From the NCBI RefSeq assembly GCF_037975245.1, contig NC_092566.1, positions 6,914,001-6,978,000 on the forward strand: a stretch of 64,000 nt of DNA, read 5' to 3'. Shown here one piece after another: positions 42,670-53,795 of this stretch (positions are counted from its first letter, which is position 1; each line of letters opens with the position of its first letter). The notes beneath the pieces were generated by a model, which was not told where the DNA came from, searched no databases, and worked only from the letters and a program-made list of their open reading frames with translations. This DNA is from Apostichopus japonicus (taxonomy: Eukaryota; Echinodermata; Holothuroidea; Aspidochirotida; Stichopodidae). The translations under genes were made by a program, and so were the position numbers.

Positions 42670-43838
42670 CTGAAATGCTCCTTTAAGCCTCAGTGCAGAC
42701 CTATGCGTTAATGTTTAATGTTGTGGTTTATAAACCCTAAAAATTCAACCAAGACATGTCCTTTTTAAATTCATATGAACAAACAGAGCACACCCCTTGG
42801 TTGAAAACATTCAAATCGCCATTTGACCCTAACAAAGTCTAAACACTAATATCAGCTTGTCGTTTGACTGAGAGCATACGATTGTTATGGTTCCCCATTG
42901 AGTTTTGTGTTGCAATCGGAGGAAGCCTGACACAGTGGTCTGAGACTTCAAGTCCCAGTCACTTTACTCGATGAACCCCTCAGCTCTCTTAAACTCTCTA
43001 AAACGGTCGTTTCACACAAAAAAAAACATAAAAATAAAATAAATTCAGAGCGGTATAGAAATACAACTTGAACATATAACGGTGGTTTTCAATGTCCTAC
43101 AGCATGATATACTGCGTGCGTTCCAGCAGCAGTTCGAATGGTTGAAAGAAAATACTCAAAATGACAATTCTGGAATTGAAAATTGTGGTGAAAATTAGCT
43201 AGATTCCAGTGTTCGCGTAGCTTCACGGGAAATGTGGTAGCTATATGAGGTCAGGACATTAGTTGTTGTAGAATATTACATTCAATGAGTACTATATATA
43301 TATGAGTTGAGTGCTACCAGGGAGCACGTCACATGACACTCCATGGTCTTCTCATCGACAGAGTCGGTCCAGGTTTATGTATATGTATATACATGGGGAA
43401 TCATGGAGAGGTTGCATAACTGTAAAATAATCAATGCTCTAACTGGTTGTTTTACCTAAAGATGTTGTTGTTAAGTACGGTATGTTGAACGTTGATGGTT
43501 GAACAGAGTTAACAGTTCATTACCCGAGAGTATAATCGCTTGTGGCATCCTGTCTGTGTGTTGACAGATAGAAATATCAGTCAATGTTTGTGGATTGCAA
43601 AGTTCAAGTTTTCCCAAAGCAAATATTCTATAGACTGGGTGTCCTCGAGTTCATTAACACTACAGCTGTTGCATGTTTACAAAATCCCCCCTTCTCTTGA
43701 AGTATAGCCAGGCAGATATAGTCTTCAGTCTGTTTTCATTAAATTTTCTTTCAAGAAACTTTTTCTTTTTCTTTCTGCGCTCTTGGAATTGTCGCGGCCG
43801 ATCTCTGATTTTATACTCTGTATAATATTTACTATATG

Positions 43839-43893
<55 letters not shown>

Positions 43894-44088
43894 TATATTC
43901 TCCTATAACGTTCATCCATACCACACATTGTATGTATTTTAGATCCTCCTGCAAGCAGGAACTCGCGAAGAAGCCTTTGTGGCTTCTCAAAGCCGCAAGT
44001 CGGTCTCTTATATTCATATTTAACGTCCATGATTATGAATTGTCAGTATTTTCAACAACTCTGTAACTGGACGACTTACATTAATCTT
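42670..44088. other. Intergenic with interspersed repeat fragments
   Basis: At 43114-43167 a block GTGCGTTCCAGCAGCAGTTC ending AAGAAAATACTCAAAATG is shared with 47803-47860. (AT)n lies at 43836-43886. Inverted AGGAGCATTTCAG-like family sequence lies near 42674. Confidence 0.6.
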
Positions 44089-44153
44089 GGAGTGACTCGA
44101 ACCGGGACCTTATGATTGGAAGGCACCGGCGTTAACCACTGAGCTAACACTCC
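44089..44153 (-). repeat. tRNA-like sequence, probable SINE head or decayed tRNA
   Basis: Reading minus: acceptor-like GGAGTG, A-box TAGCTCAGTGGTTAACGCCGG, a GCCTTCCAA loop like tRNA-Gly(UCC), B-box GGTTCGAGTC, then CACTCC pairing with the 5' end. The T stem cannot form, so a working tRNA is unlikely. It is followed on the left by non-tRNA sequence, as in a SINE. Confidence 0.55.
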
Positions 44154-44219
44154 TACGCTAACATTCCATGTTACTGAGCTAAAATTCCATGCACAATTTG
44201 ACGGATTGCTTGTTTAGAA

Positions 44220-44530
44220 TAAGGATAGATTGATTGATGATCTATTTGAAGAAAAAAATGAATACATAGATGAATGGATGGATGAACGCATAGCTGAGGT
44301 TGGAGAATGGATGAAACGGCGATATACAACTGATGGATGGCGATTTTAACAAACAGACGGATGGATGAACGAACGACGGTTGTGAAGAAATGCATGCGTG
44401 GGTGAAGTCTTGTAAAATGGGGAGACTAGATGGATGAACAAGCAGGTGACAATGCGGGGTGGTGGGTCCTTGGAAAAAGGGACTGGAGATAAGCCAAACA
44501 CGGTGAATCAATGAAGAATGAGGAAATGGT
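44220..44530. repeat. Degenerate GATG/GATGAA repeat
   Basis: Runs of GATGGATGAA-type words over about 300 bp with many substitutions, an old decayed tetranucleotide repeat. Minus-strand Ser/His/Pro frames are artefacts. Confidence 0.7.
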
Positions 44531-45313
44531 AGCTCGAGCAACGAATATAATGAGCATTGCATTATAACATGAATGAAAGTAGAATGTCCAATTAATGAAA
44601 AGAAAGATGGCTGTACTTCTTGTATAGCCTATGGCTTGCATGTGCAAGCAGAGTTATACGGCGCACCGGCCGCATGCGCGGTCCATTCACAAAATGTGCC
44701 ACGACGACACGAGAGCAGGCTGTTTTACCTGAAAGCCACCTCAATGCTTTCAGAATCACCTTATAATATGCTTTAGTGCAACCATAATTCAATATTGAAG
44801 ACAGCAAATGACCGAGTAGCAAAATATGAAACGTTGGTATAGTTGGTAGATGGTAGATATATATATCTACATGTAATAGGATAGTTCAATCTAACTGATG
44901 GGGAAAGATCGACGCATATATTTCTGATCTTTAAGTTCCCATATTTCCACTATTGTAATCGTCCGATAGGGTTGCGGCACTCATATTGTTGCGATTAATA
45001 GGCGTGAAGACTCGCGCAAAATGAAACGTCTAATGCCGGTAATCTGACCTAGTTTCGAATGATGTGTAACAGAAGTGTTACACACTACCATCGATCCCAG
45101 AAAATACTCACACAGTTTGCTATACCGTCGGTAATTAGAAACTAGTGTTCAGTCAATACATACAGCTGCGGTCAATACCCACAGTGTACAGACGATACAG
45201 CGATGGACATCTCAGGTCCAGCTAACAAGGTATCACGTTTCATTACTGTTTGCATTTTGTAGCGACAAGAGAAAAACTTCACTTGCAAGCAACGGAAAGT
45301 TAACTTTTCAAAG

Positions 45314-45409
45314 ATGGCGGCACGCTGTTTGGGGCGAGTCTTCAATGCCTTTAAGTTGTTCATTAGTATCACTGGGATTGCTTCGACATTTTCAAACTGT
45401 TTCTACTAG
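45314..45409 (+). CDS. Weak candidate first coding exon in YY1-like context
   Basis: AAGATGGCGGC at 45311-45321 is a match to the YY1 element that in many animal genes overlaps the start codon. The ATG at 45314 has A at -3 and G at +4 and opens MAARCLGRVFNAFKLFISIT, a basic, hydroxylated and hydrophobic N terminus that could be a mitochondrial targeting sequence. The frame stops after 31 codons, so a real gene would have to splice earlier. Only a poor donor (TTA|GTATCA near 45366) is visible. No protein family is recognised, and it may be chance. Confidence 0.25.
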   Translation: MAARCLGRVFNAFKLFISITGIASTFSNCFY

Positions 45410-46469
45410 CGTCAGAGTCTTTATTTTTGGACCATTGAATGAATGCTGAAAATGTTGTTGCACAAAAGTACGTTTATCATTAATCATAATATCCTCCTCA
45501 ACGCTTTGCAACTGTCATTTCGTATAGCTCGGAGATTATTGTATTAAATGTTAATCACATACAAAAAGGAACATCAGACATAACCACAAAAGATGTGGGT
45601 TATTTCCGTGATTACTCTAACCTAAAAACTCATACACTTACAATCAATATATGATTGTCATTGTTGTCAATATCAATCAACTATTAAATAATACCAAGTA
45701 GCATAAAAATATGCTTTAGTAATCATATTACATGGAAAGGCGTAGGAGTAACATGTTAGCATGACAGAATGACAAATGCCATCTACATAGCACTATATCT
45801 GCAAAAAATTATCTTGTACAAATATTTTTTGACTGCAAGACAAATATTTCCCACGTTTATACAGACGCCTACGGATAAGTTCATAATATCACTCGGAATA
45901 AGTACCCGAGCGAATCCTTCCTTGTGGAAGTTAAAATGATCATAAAACGTGCGAGCATATATATTCCAGCGTTATATTTAGTTATAATTCCTAGTATAAG
46001 ATTCATATTTGTTTACTGACTTTTAAAAAAGTGTTTGCTCTCCGAGGAGTACTTCATTTGATGAACTATATGTAAAGTGTATGATCAACATAAAGTGAAT
46101 CAATAATAGAAATCAAAGTTGAATATCCTTCTATATAAGTTAGTGTCTTCAATTTAGTTCACATATAGATTCAATACAACTTTTTAGAAAATGTATTTAT
46201 TTTTTACTTATGAACATATCGTTGTGGGATGCATGATTTATTACCTTTAGGCTGTTAATAACTATTACCATTTTACTTTTAAATAGTGCCAACTTATGAA
46301 GCAGTACTCCACCTCTGCCCCCCCCCCCCTTACAAAAAAAAAACATTACTAGAAATATGTAGGTAGCCACTTACTTTCACCATCTTCCCCCTGCCATATC
46401 ATCAACCTGTCACTATATGAGCCAATTTCACCAGCTTATCACTTTTACTTCCCTGCAGCCTGTAATTTT
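45410..46469. other. Intergenic, nothing recognised
   Basis: AT-rich, no repeats of note apart from a poly-C run near 46320. Confidence 0.5.
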
Positions 46470-46870
46470 CACTATTCTTTCCCCGTCCCAACTTGCACTT
46501 TTCAATATCCTTTCCCTCTCACTATCTTGCACATTTCACTATCCTTTCTCCGTCACTATCTTGCACTTGTCACTATACTTTCCGTCACTATCTTGCACTT
46601 TTCACTAAACTTTCCCCGTCACTATTCTTGCACTTTTCTCTATCCATTCCCCGTCACTATCTTGCACTTTTCACTATCCTCTCCCCGTCACTATCTTGCA
46701 CTTTTCACTTTACTTTCCCTGTCACTATCTTGCACTTTTCACTATACTTTCCCAGTCACTATCTTGCACTCTTCAATACCATTTCCCTCTCACTATCTTG
46801 CATTTTTCACTATCCTTTCCCCGTCACTATTTTCACCTTTTCACTATCTTGTTTCTCTCACTATCTTGTC
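46470..46870 (+). repeat. 34-bp minisatellite, about eleven copies
   Basis: The unit is CACTATCTTGCACTTTTCAC followed by TATCCTTTCCCCGT. The strand is strongly pyrimidine-rich. Because 34 is not a multiple of three, all three frames stay open and give overlapping Ser/His/Phe-rich frames that are not genes. Confidence 0.95.
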
Positions 46871-48810
46871 GCTGACACGTTCTGAATTATAATGCTTCGT
46901 CTTAAGGTTTTTATAGTACCCTAGCAATTTCTATCTTCAATCTTGCAATGTAGACTGACGACCAAAGCATATTATGTGACGGCATATACCCTAATTTTCT
47001 GTCTCTGAAGTCTTTTACCTGTTTAACTCACGTGTAGGCTTACCCCTCAGTGTAATTCACATACTATAACCGTGTACGTTTTAGCTATAGGAGAGCCTGT
47101 ATGTTTCTTTTCTGAATCAAAACCTCCTCACAACCTAATAGCTCAATGTTTACTACTCTCCTACCTAAAGCCATTACAAGGTCTAAATTTACACCAATTG
47201 GCTAATCTCCCCCCCCCCCCTTCTTTTTTTGCTTGTCAGATGCTCTCTTCCAAAAATGTACTCTAATATCCTATCCAATCTCATTTGGGATATCTCTGAT
47301 CTCGTTATCTGCAGGGACGGGTTCGCGATATAGGGCTATGCAACCTTTAGACTACCTTATCATCGAACTAAAATGACCTGGAACTCTCACTCCACAGTAG
47401 GAAAACGTACCAATCAAGGAGGGTCATGTGACGTGCGCTCAGGTGTTACTAACATATTATTTGACCCTTTGTCAGCTCGAAGAGATAAGCGTTCCCGTAG
47501 ACAACAAAACGCCACTACAACGGGCATTTACGGTAAATTTGAGAATAATTGTTTAGGTTAAGATGATAAAGTTGGTGTTATTTACCTTCCGTCTCATTAA
47601 GGCTTCATCTGCAAAGAACCTGGCTACTATTCGAACATTTAGTGTCAGATTCTTATACATTGCGTACGGCAGTCACTCCTATCATATCATACACGCTTGT
47701 TTACGTGCAACACCAACAAGAAGCCTTGTGTTGCTAAGGAAAAACGAATCCTGTCGTCTGCTATTCGTGTCTATGTTCATTTGTATACAGTCCTGATAAA
47801 CTACGTGCATGCGTTTCAGTTGCAGTACGATTGTTTGCAAGAAAATACTCAAAATGTCAACATTTTACCTCATCTGTGCATGTTCTCACATAATGAATGA
47901 TGTTGTAAACAAATGTTTAACAAATCATTGCTATCAGTCCAGTCGCGAAAGAACCATTATAATGTCATTGGAGACGTTAAATGCACCGTTTGTTTATAAG
48001 TCAACAGCCCTTACGGTTTAACCACTTAGCAGGTAGTAATTCATACCCCAGTCTGCCCCTGATCAAGTTTACATTTGTAACTCACCTTTCCCATTTTTGA
48101 GAGGGCCCTTTATAGGTTGATTAACCCCCCCCCCTCCCCTGCCCTCCGTTAGAAACCACTGCCTTTATTTGAAAAGTGCATTTTCTATAACACTTTGTAA
48201 TTGTTGAGAAATGACTGAGGTTCATCAAATAAAGTGATAGGACTTTACATTCTAACCTACAGTCCACTGCAGGTCGTCTACTCGGATGCAACAATAAACT
48301 GAATGGGAAAAGATAAGACTTTTATGGCAGTAAACGAACATGTTTATAATAATGCGTTATAAATATATAAATGGTATTGTTCGAATGAGACATCCAATGG
48401 GGCTCTGTTGATTCTTATAAAGTGTAAAGAACGTGGTTTGATTGAGTTATTAAAAGTTGATTAAACAATGGATTAACAATTAACATGAAAGCATGCGCCG
48501 AGGAGTGGACTTCGTTCTTCGATTTAAGCCTTAAAGGAGCATTGCAAACACCGGAATAGCGATATATAAAATGACTATACTACTAGCACACAAATGTTTC
48601 TGTGTTCTTGTACTATTAGAAATCAAAAATACAATTCTGCCTAAAAGTATTCCTTTAAACATATGAAGCTCAAAATGTTTAACCAGTTTTTAAGTTTTAA
48701 AGAGGTGACCCTATAAACAGTTGATTAAAGTAGCTGGACTATACGTAGTCTAACACACAGGCCATTAGATCGGTTCATCTGCTTGCAAGCTCATTAGAGG
48801 AGGAGAACCA
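46871..48810. other. Intergenic with interspersed repeat fragments
   Basis: It contains the second copy (47803-47860) of the block seen at 43114 and an AGCCTTAAAGGAGCATTGC-family fragment at about 48527. Poly-C runs lie at 47210 and 48127. Short frames at 47373-48021 have no recognisable domain. Confidence 0.5.
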
Positions 48811-49200
48811 ATACTCATTGCTAGTACAGTAACTACTGTTCATGTTCCACAACCGTGCATCAGTAACTACTGCGCTGTGTTCGTAACACGGTAACATGTG
48901 TTACAGGTGGCACAGTAATTACTGCAAGTTTCTTCTTACTGAAAATTCAAAATTTTAAATTTAATTTTTAAAATTTAAATTTTTTAAAAATTTATCATTT
49001 TTTTAAATTTTAATATATATTTTTTTAAATTACTGCAAATTTTCACCTGTCGGACTCGTATTTCAACGTGTAACAGCTTTCCAGTAATTAATGTGCCAAC
49101 TGTAACACATGTTTACCGTGTTGCGAACACAGCGCAGTATAGTTACTGATGCACGGTTGTGGAACATGAACAGTATAGTAACTGTACTAGCTATGAGTAT
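48811..49200. mobile_element. Foldback-type inverted repeat element (390 bp)
   Basis: The left arm starts ATACTCATTGCTAGTACAGT and the right arm inverted starts ATACTCATAGCTAGTACAGT. Similarity extends over roughly 120 bp, including GTTCATGTTCCACAACCGTG and AACACGGTAA. The centre (about 48945-49030) is almost only A and T with AAATTT palindromes. No clear target duplication was found. It has no coding capacity. Confidence 0.75.
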
Positions 49201-50067
49201 CGGGTGAGGAGGAATAGTTGAGTTTTATTATGACCTTAAGTAATATGTTTATCATCAAAATGTTAAAAGGATTTTGCTGGCGACAAACAATGTGAAAGTT
49301 ATATGGAAGAGAAAATATAGTCCACACTGCTACTTTTAACCCCTCTCCCCCCTCCCCCATCTCAATATCTTTCCCACTTCCCCGAGATATAGTTGATTTA
49401 ATATCACTTATTTTGACCAGTTTAGGGTTCAAATACTCCGGGAAGTTGGATCACAGTGGGGAGTCTTCGATGTCATCTGGGCAAAAGATCTTCAAAAAAA
49501 TCGTTATTTAGTCTATTATAATCTTCATATTGTTTTATCCTTGAAACCAGATCATACATTTAATTACAAAGAGTATTAATGCCATCCTATTGTTTTTCAT
49601 TGTTCATATGAAGTTAAGATGACATGTTTTAGTTGAGTTATTAAACTTCAAAATTCATTTAATCTGGCCTATTCCATTATGAATTTAGCCTAAATGGAGC
49701 ATTCCGGACATGGCGCATATTTCAAAGGTGACTAATTTAAACACCGAAGTATATAAAAAAATATCAGTAGTTTTCATTTGTCTTAGAATGTAAAGTTTGA
49801 TCCAATAACCCTAGGTCTAAAAGTCATGCTTTAATGGCATAAAGATGGTAGTACTTGGTTTATAAGGTTAGCACTTGAGGAATTTTGCACCAAAATAAAA
49901 TTAAACACCACACTTCTCAAAGAAACCAAATTCATTTTTACACTTGCTTATAGCTTAAGTCTGGTATTTGTAGGATTATCAAAACCAGATGAAATCTGCT
50001 AAATCCTATACATCTTATACGCCGTGTACATTACGCTGATGTCTTACATTCTCTACACAGCTGACTA
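49201..50067. other. Intergenic with one interspersed repeat fragment
   Basis: TTTAGCCTAAATGGAGCATTCC at 49685-49706 belongs to the dispersed GGAGCATTCC family. Nothing else was recognised. Confidence 0.5.
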
Positions 50068-50440
50068 CAGGGGCGGCATAAGAGGGCTCAGTCGGGTGGG
50101 GTAGGGGCATGAATTACGAGCAGCAGAGGTGTATAAGACTTTCATTTGAGGGATAAACAACAAATTTACCTCAAGTTGTTTTTCAACAGGGACTCTTTTC
50201 AATTAGCCTACACTATTTCTTAATGTTTCAAAACACGGGCACATTTTTATTCCATATTTTAATATATCTATGAAACTAATTTGAAATAATAAAAAGCCCT
50301 TTCTAATTACAGCAGATATAAAGGGTACATTTAATTACTGGAAGAAGAGACAATTATAATTAATGATGAGGGAGACTTTATTTTTTTTTGGGGGGGGGAG
50401 CAGCGCACACCGCTCCCCCCCCCACCCCAGCCCGCCCCTG
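50068..50440. mobile_element. Probable hAT-like non-autonomous transposon
   Basis: Ends CAGGGGCGG / CCGCCCCTG-like (right end CCCGCCCCTG) with poly-G and poly-C subterminal runs as in the other hAT-like elements here. The flanks GCTGACTA (50060-50067) and GCTGTATA (50441-50448) agree at six of eight positions, consistent with an aged 8-bp duplication. Confidence 0.55.
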
Positions 50441-50655
50441 GCTGTATAGACCAATTACCTAGATAAAACGAGCAGAAGGTTCGTTCCCATATAAAGGGTA
50501 CATTTAATTACTAGAAGAAGATGCAATTATAATTTAAGATGAGGGAGACTTTATTTGGGGGGGGGGAGCGCACACCGGCCCCCACCCCCACCCCGCCTAC
50601 TGGCTGAACACACCAATTATCTAGATAAAACGAGCAGAAGGTTCGTTCCCAAATA
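50317..50655 (+). repeat. 172-bp tandem duplication
   Basis: Two copies start at 50317 and 50489 with ATATAAAGGGTACATTTAAT and end near GAGCAGAAGGTTCGTTCCCA. The duplicated segment includes the right end of the hAT-like element and its flank, so it arose after that insertion. Confidence 0.9.
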
Positions 50656-51559
50656 GGAAGGAAGAAGGAAGGGACAATCCGAAATTAAAGCAGAATTATC
50701 AATTCCGATTTTTGGCCCATAACTGGCTGAAATATATCATATTTGTTTTCACATGTACCAGACTTGGGAATTATTGTGTTTACAAATGGTGACCTTGTCC
50801 ATTTTATACGGCGTTTATTAAAGTCCAGGCGGTCGAGTAGAAAACATTTGGCGCCTTTCCAATGAGCGTAATGTCAACAGAAGACCTCATTGGAGTTCTA
50901 TGTACGTTTGCTTTTCGTCGACTTGTTTACCCAATACTCCGTCATGTTAGCTGACATATAATTGTTAAGCCTATATATAGCTGTAGACAACCCTTTGCCA
51001 AATATAATATGTGGTAATTTACTGCCTTCATACACCGTTATACCACATGCAACGCATATATAACCAGGAACAACTAAAGGTATACTTGCAATTCAGATCA
51101 CTATAATCAAATGAAAGATGACCGCAAAATGATATTTTGTTCCCTCATACAAAGGCAGTTTTTTTACGTTATACATGGTAAGGGACAAAGTATACGGGTT
51201 GCTGTTGATGTTTAAGTGCTATATCGTTTTCAAGTACAGGTGGTACAAATTTATTCCCAACCGTGTTCGTGTTTGTCATATTTTACACTCTGTTGAGAGG
51301 GTGATTATGAAATCTGACTGTTTAGTTTTTTTATAAATATGATCTGCGTTATATCTTTAGAAAGAATTAGCGAATTCATAGACCTAAAATGAAATTTTCA
51401 AACTAGTTCTTTAGCACAGGGTTGATTGTTTTAGTAAACTTATACGGAGTGTTATTCAAAGTAAGATTACATCGTAATCACAGTTTCTACCATATAACCC
51501 ACATAATTAATTAATTACTTCATTCATTTATATAATAATAATATAATAATGAATTAATA
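50656..51559. other. Intergenic, nothing recognised
   Basis: AT-rich, no repeat or frame of note. Confidence 0.5.
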
Positions 51560-51865
51560 TTAAGACTCTCTTGGTTAATGAGAGACCCAGTCTATTTCAG
51601 ATAAATATTACTTGATCGTAGGCGAATATACTGTACTGTTAGTTTATATAACGGCAATAATTAAGACCCTCTCTTCTAATGAGAGACCCAATCCATTTCA
51701 GATAAATATTACTTGATCGTAGGCGAATATACTGTACTGTTAGTTTATATAACGGCAATATTAAGACCCTCTCTTTTTTCAGTGAGAGGTCCAATCCCTC
51801 TAAGATAAATATCATTTGATCTTAAACGCATAATACTATCACTGTACATTTAGCAATATTGTAGT
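51560..51865 (+). repeat. 101-bp tandem repeat, three copies
   Basis: Units begin TTAAGACYCTCT at 51560, 51661 and 51761. Copies 1 and 2 are nearly identical (GATAAATATTACTTGATCGT); copy 3 is diverged. Each unit has a small CTCTC...GAGAG hairpin at its start. Confidence 0.9.
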
Positions 51866-52206
51866 AATATGCAATAATTTGTCCAACCGCGATGACAACT
51901 GTACCCATATATGCAACAGGCAGAACTGCGTAGAAGCCGATTCTCATTTGTAGCTTGCCCATCACATGCAAGGAGAGGGGGGGGGATAACTCAGTTCAAA
52001 GTTTGTCTCATTATAAACTTCTTTTTTTAAATTTTTAATAAACTAATAAAGTAAACAATTTGTTCTTACAGTACACTGAAAAATTCTCTGAAGTGAAATG
52101 TCCACGTTACTTTAGCCTTTCTAAATATGAACTCACTCTTTTCCAGTTTGCCGTGCCATAGACTTTAGTCAGAAATGTAGTGTCGATACTTCATGTAGTC
52201 CAATAA

Positions 52207-52712
52207 AACATGAAAACAATGAGTACTAGCATAATGAGTACTGACATGATGAGTACTGGCATAATGAGTACACGTATATTGCGTACCGTCATAATGAGTA
52301 GTGGCATAATGAATACTTGCATAATGAGTATTGGCATAATGAGTATTGGCATAATGAGTACTGACATAATGAGTACTGACATAAGTACTGGCATAATGAG
52401 TACTGCCATAATGAGTACTAGCATAATGAGTACGCGCATATTGAGTACCGTCATAATGAGTAGTGGCATAACGAGTATTGGCATAATGAGTATTGACATA
52501 ATGATAATTGGCATAATGAGTATTGGCATAATGAGTACTGGCATAATGAGTACTGGCATAATGAGTACTAACATAAGTACTGACATAATGAGTACTGGCA
52601 TAATGAGTACTAGCATAACGAGTACTTGCATAATGAGTATTGGCATAATGAGTACTGGCATAATGAGTACTGGCATAATGAGTACCGGCATAATGAGTAC
52701 CGGCATAATGTT
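52207..52712 (+). repeat. 15-bp minisatellite, over thirty copies
   Basis: The consensus ATAATGAGTACTGGC repeats over about 500 bp with point changes and two 3-bp-compatible deletions. Because 15 is a multiple of three and the unit has no stop in several frames, long frames appear on both strands (201 and 171 codons). They are repeats of one pentapeptide and not supported as genes. Confidence 0.97.
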
Positions 52713-53580
52713 TCTATCGCTATTCCAGTTTTCAATATATGCAGCTACACTCTTGGATGGCAGTCAATACCACATTCTTGTAAACATTTTACTCGAGGCC
52801 ATAAAAGTCATATGATTTCCTATTTAGCTTTGTCTTTGTACTCCATTTGCAGGAGAACTGAACTAACGGTCTGTGGTTTCGCACAGATAAGTTGGGTCAT
52901 TTCTCTAATATTAAAAGTGGTATCAAGAAATAACAGCCTGTACTGATTGCAGTGATACTTGCAGGACTACAACGGCTTTTTTCCCTTCAATTTACCATAG
53001 ACTGTTTTAGTAAGTTTGAAAACATCAGTTTTATCACCATTCTTAAATAACCACTTGCAAGATCAAACTAGTGTTGTCATCTAAGGAAACGACTTTCTAA
53101 ATTCTAAATTCCGAAAATCTCTTTGCTCTTGTCAATTTTTTTTTTTTTTTATGATTTCCCAATCAATTCTCCATTGCATATTTATTTGCAAAATTTTATT
53201 CTCCAATAAACTTAATATTATTCCAAACAATGTGTTCACATTATTCTCTCCAACCCACCAATCCCTTCCCACCTAAGCCACCGACCGACCGCCCGACCCC
53301 GACCCCCAGCCGAGCCATTAGCCATCAAAGACCCTGCTAATTCCACTATCGATGTAAGCAGTGGCACATGACATCTATAACCATTGTTATTGTAAATAGA
53401 GTAAAAGAGCGAGAAACATAAACCAGAATGCAAAATGCATTAAGGTTTCGATGACTTCATTGCACTAGACTTATGCTTGTTAACCAGAAATAGCTGTTAC
53501 AATATAAGTGGCCCGTTGTACAATTGCATGATAAGCACAGGTTAGTCTACTGTACATGATAATACACACCTCCGCCAAAA
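52713..53580. other. Intergenic, nothing recognised
   Basis: No gene or repeat recognised apart from a poly-T run near 53136 and a CCGACC-rich patch near 53280. Confidence 0.5.
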
Positions 53581-53795
53581 ACAATAGGGGTCTTGTACTC
53601 AATGTGATGCATCCACACACCAAAGTATGAGAAATCCACGATTCCCATCGTTAGATATCATGTAAAAGGATTTTCAGAGTTTATCCTCTGGTGACCTCAA
53701 CAGGATTCTTGTACTCAATATGGACAATCCATATACCATGTTTGAAAAGTATCCATGATTTCTACCATGAGAAATCATGTTTTAAAGGTTTTCAG
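53581..53795 (+). repeat. Diverged tandem duplication, period about 117 bp
   Basis: Two related units share TCTTGTACTCAAT, CCATRCACCA-like, GAAATCCACGATTYC-like and ATCATGT-AAA-GG-TTTTCAG. They begin at about 53581 and 53698. Function unknown. Confidence 0.7.

Noticed and set aside
46417-46892. Overlapping frames of 121 and 130 codons
   Set aside because: They arise from a 34-bp minisatellite open in all frames.
52191-52815. Long open frames of 171 and 201 codons on opposite strands
   Set aside because: Both are translations of a 15-bp tandem repeat and consist of one repeated pentapeptide.
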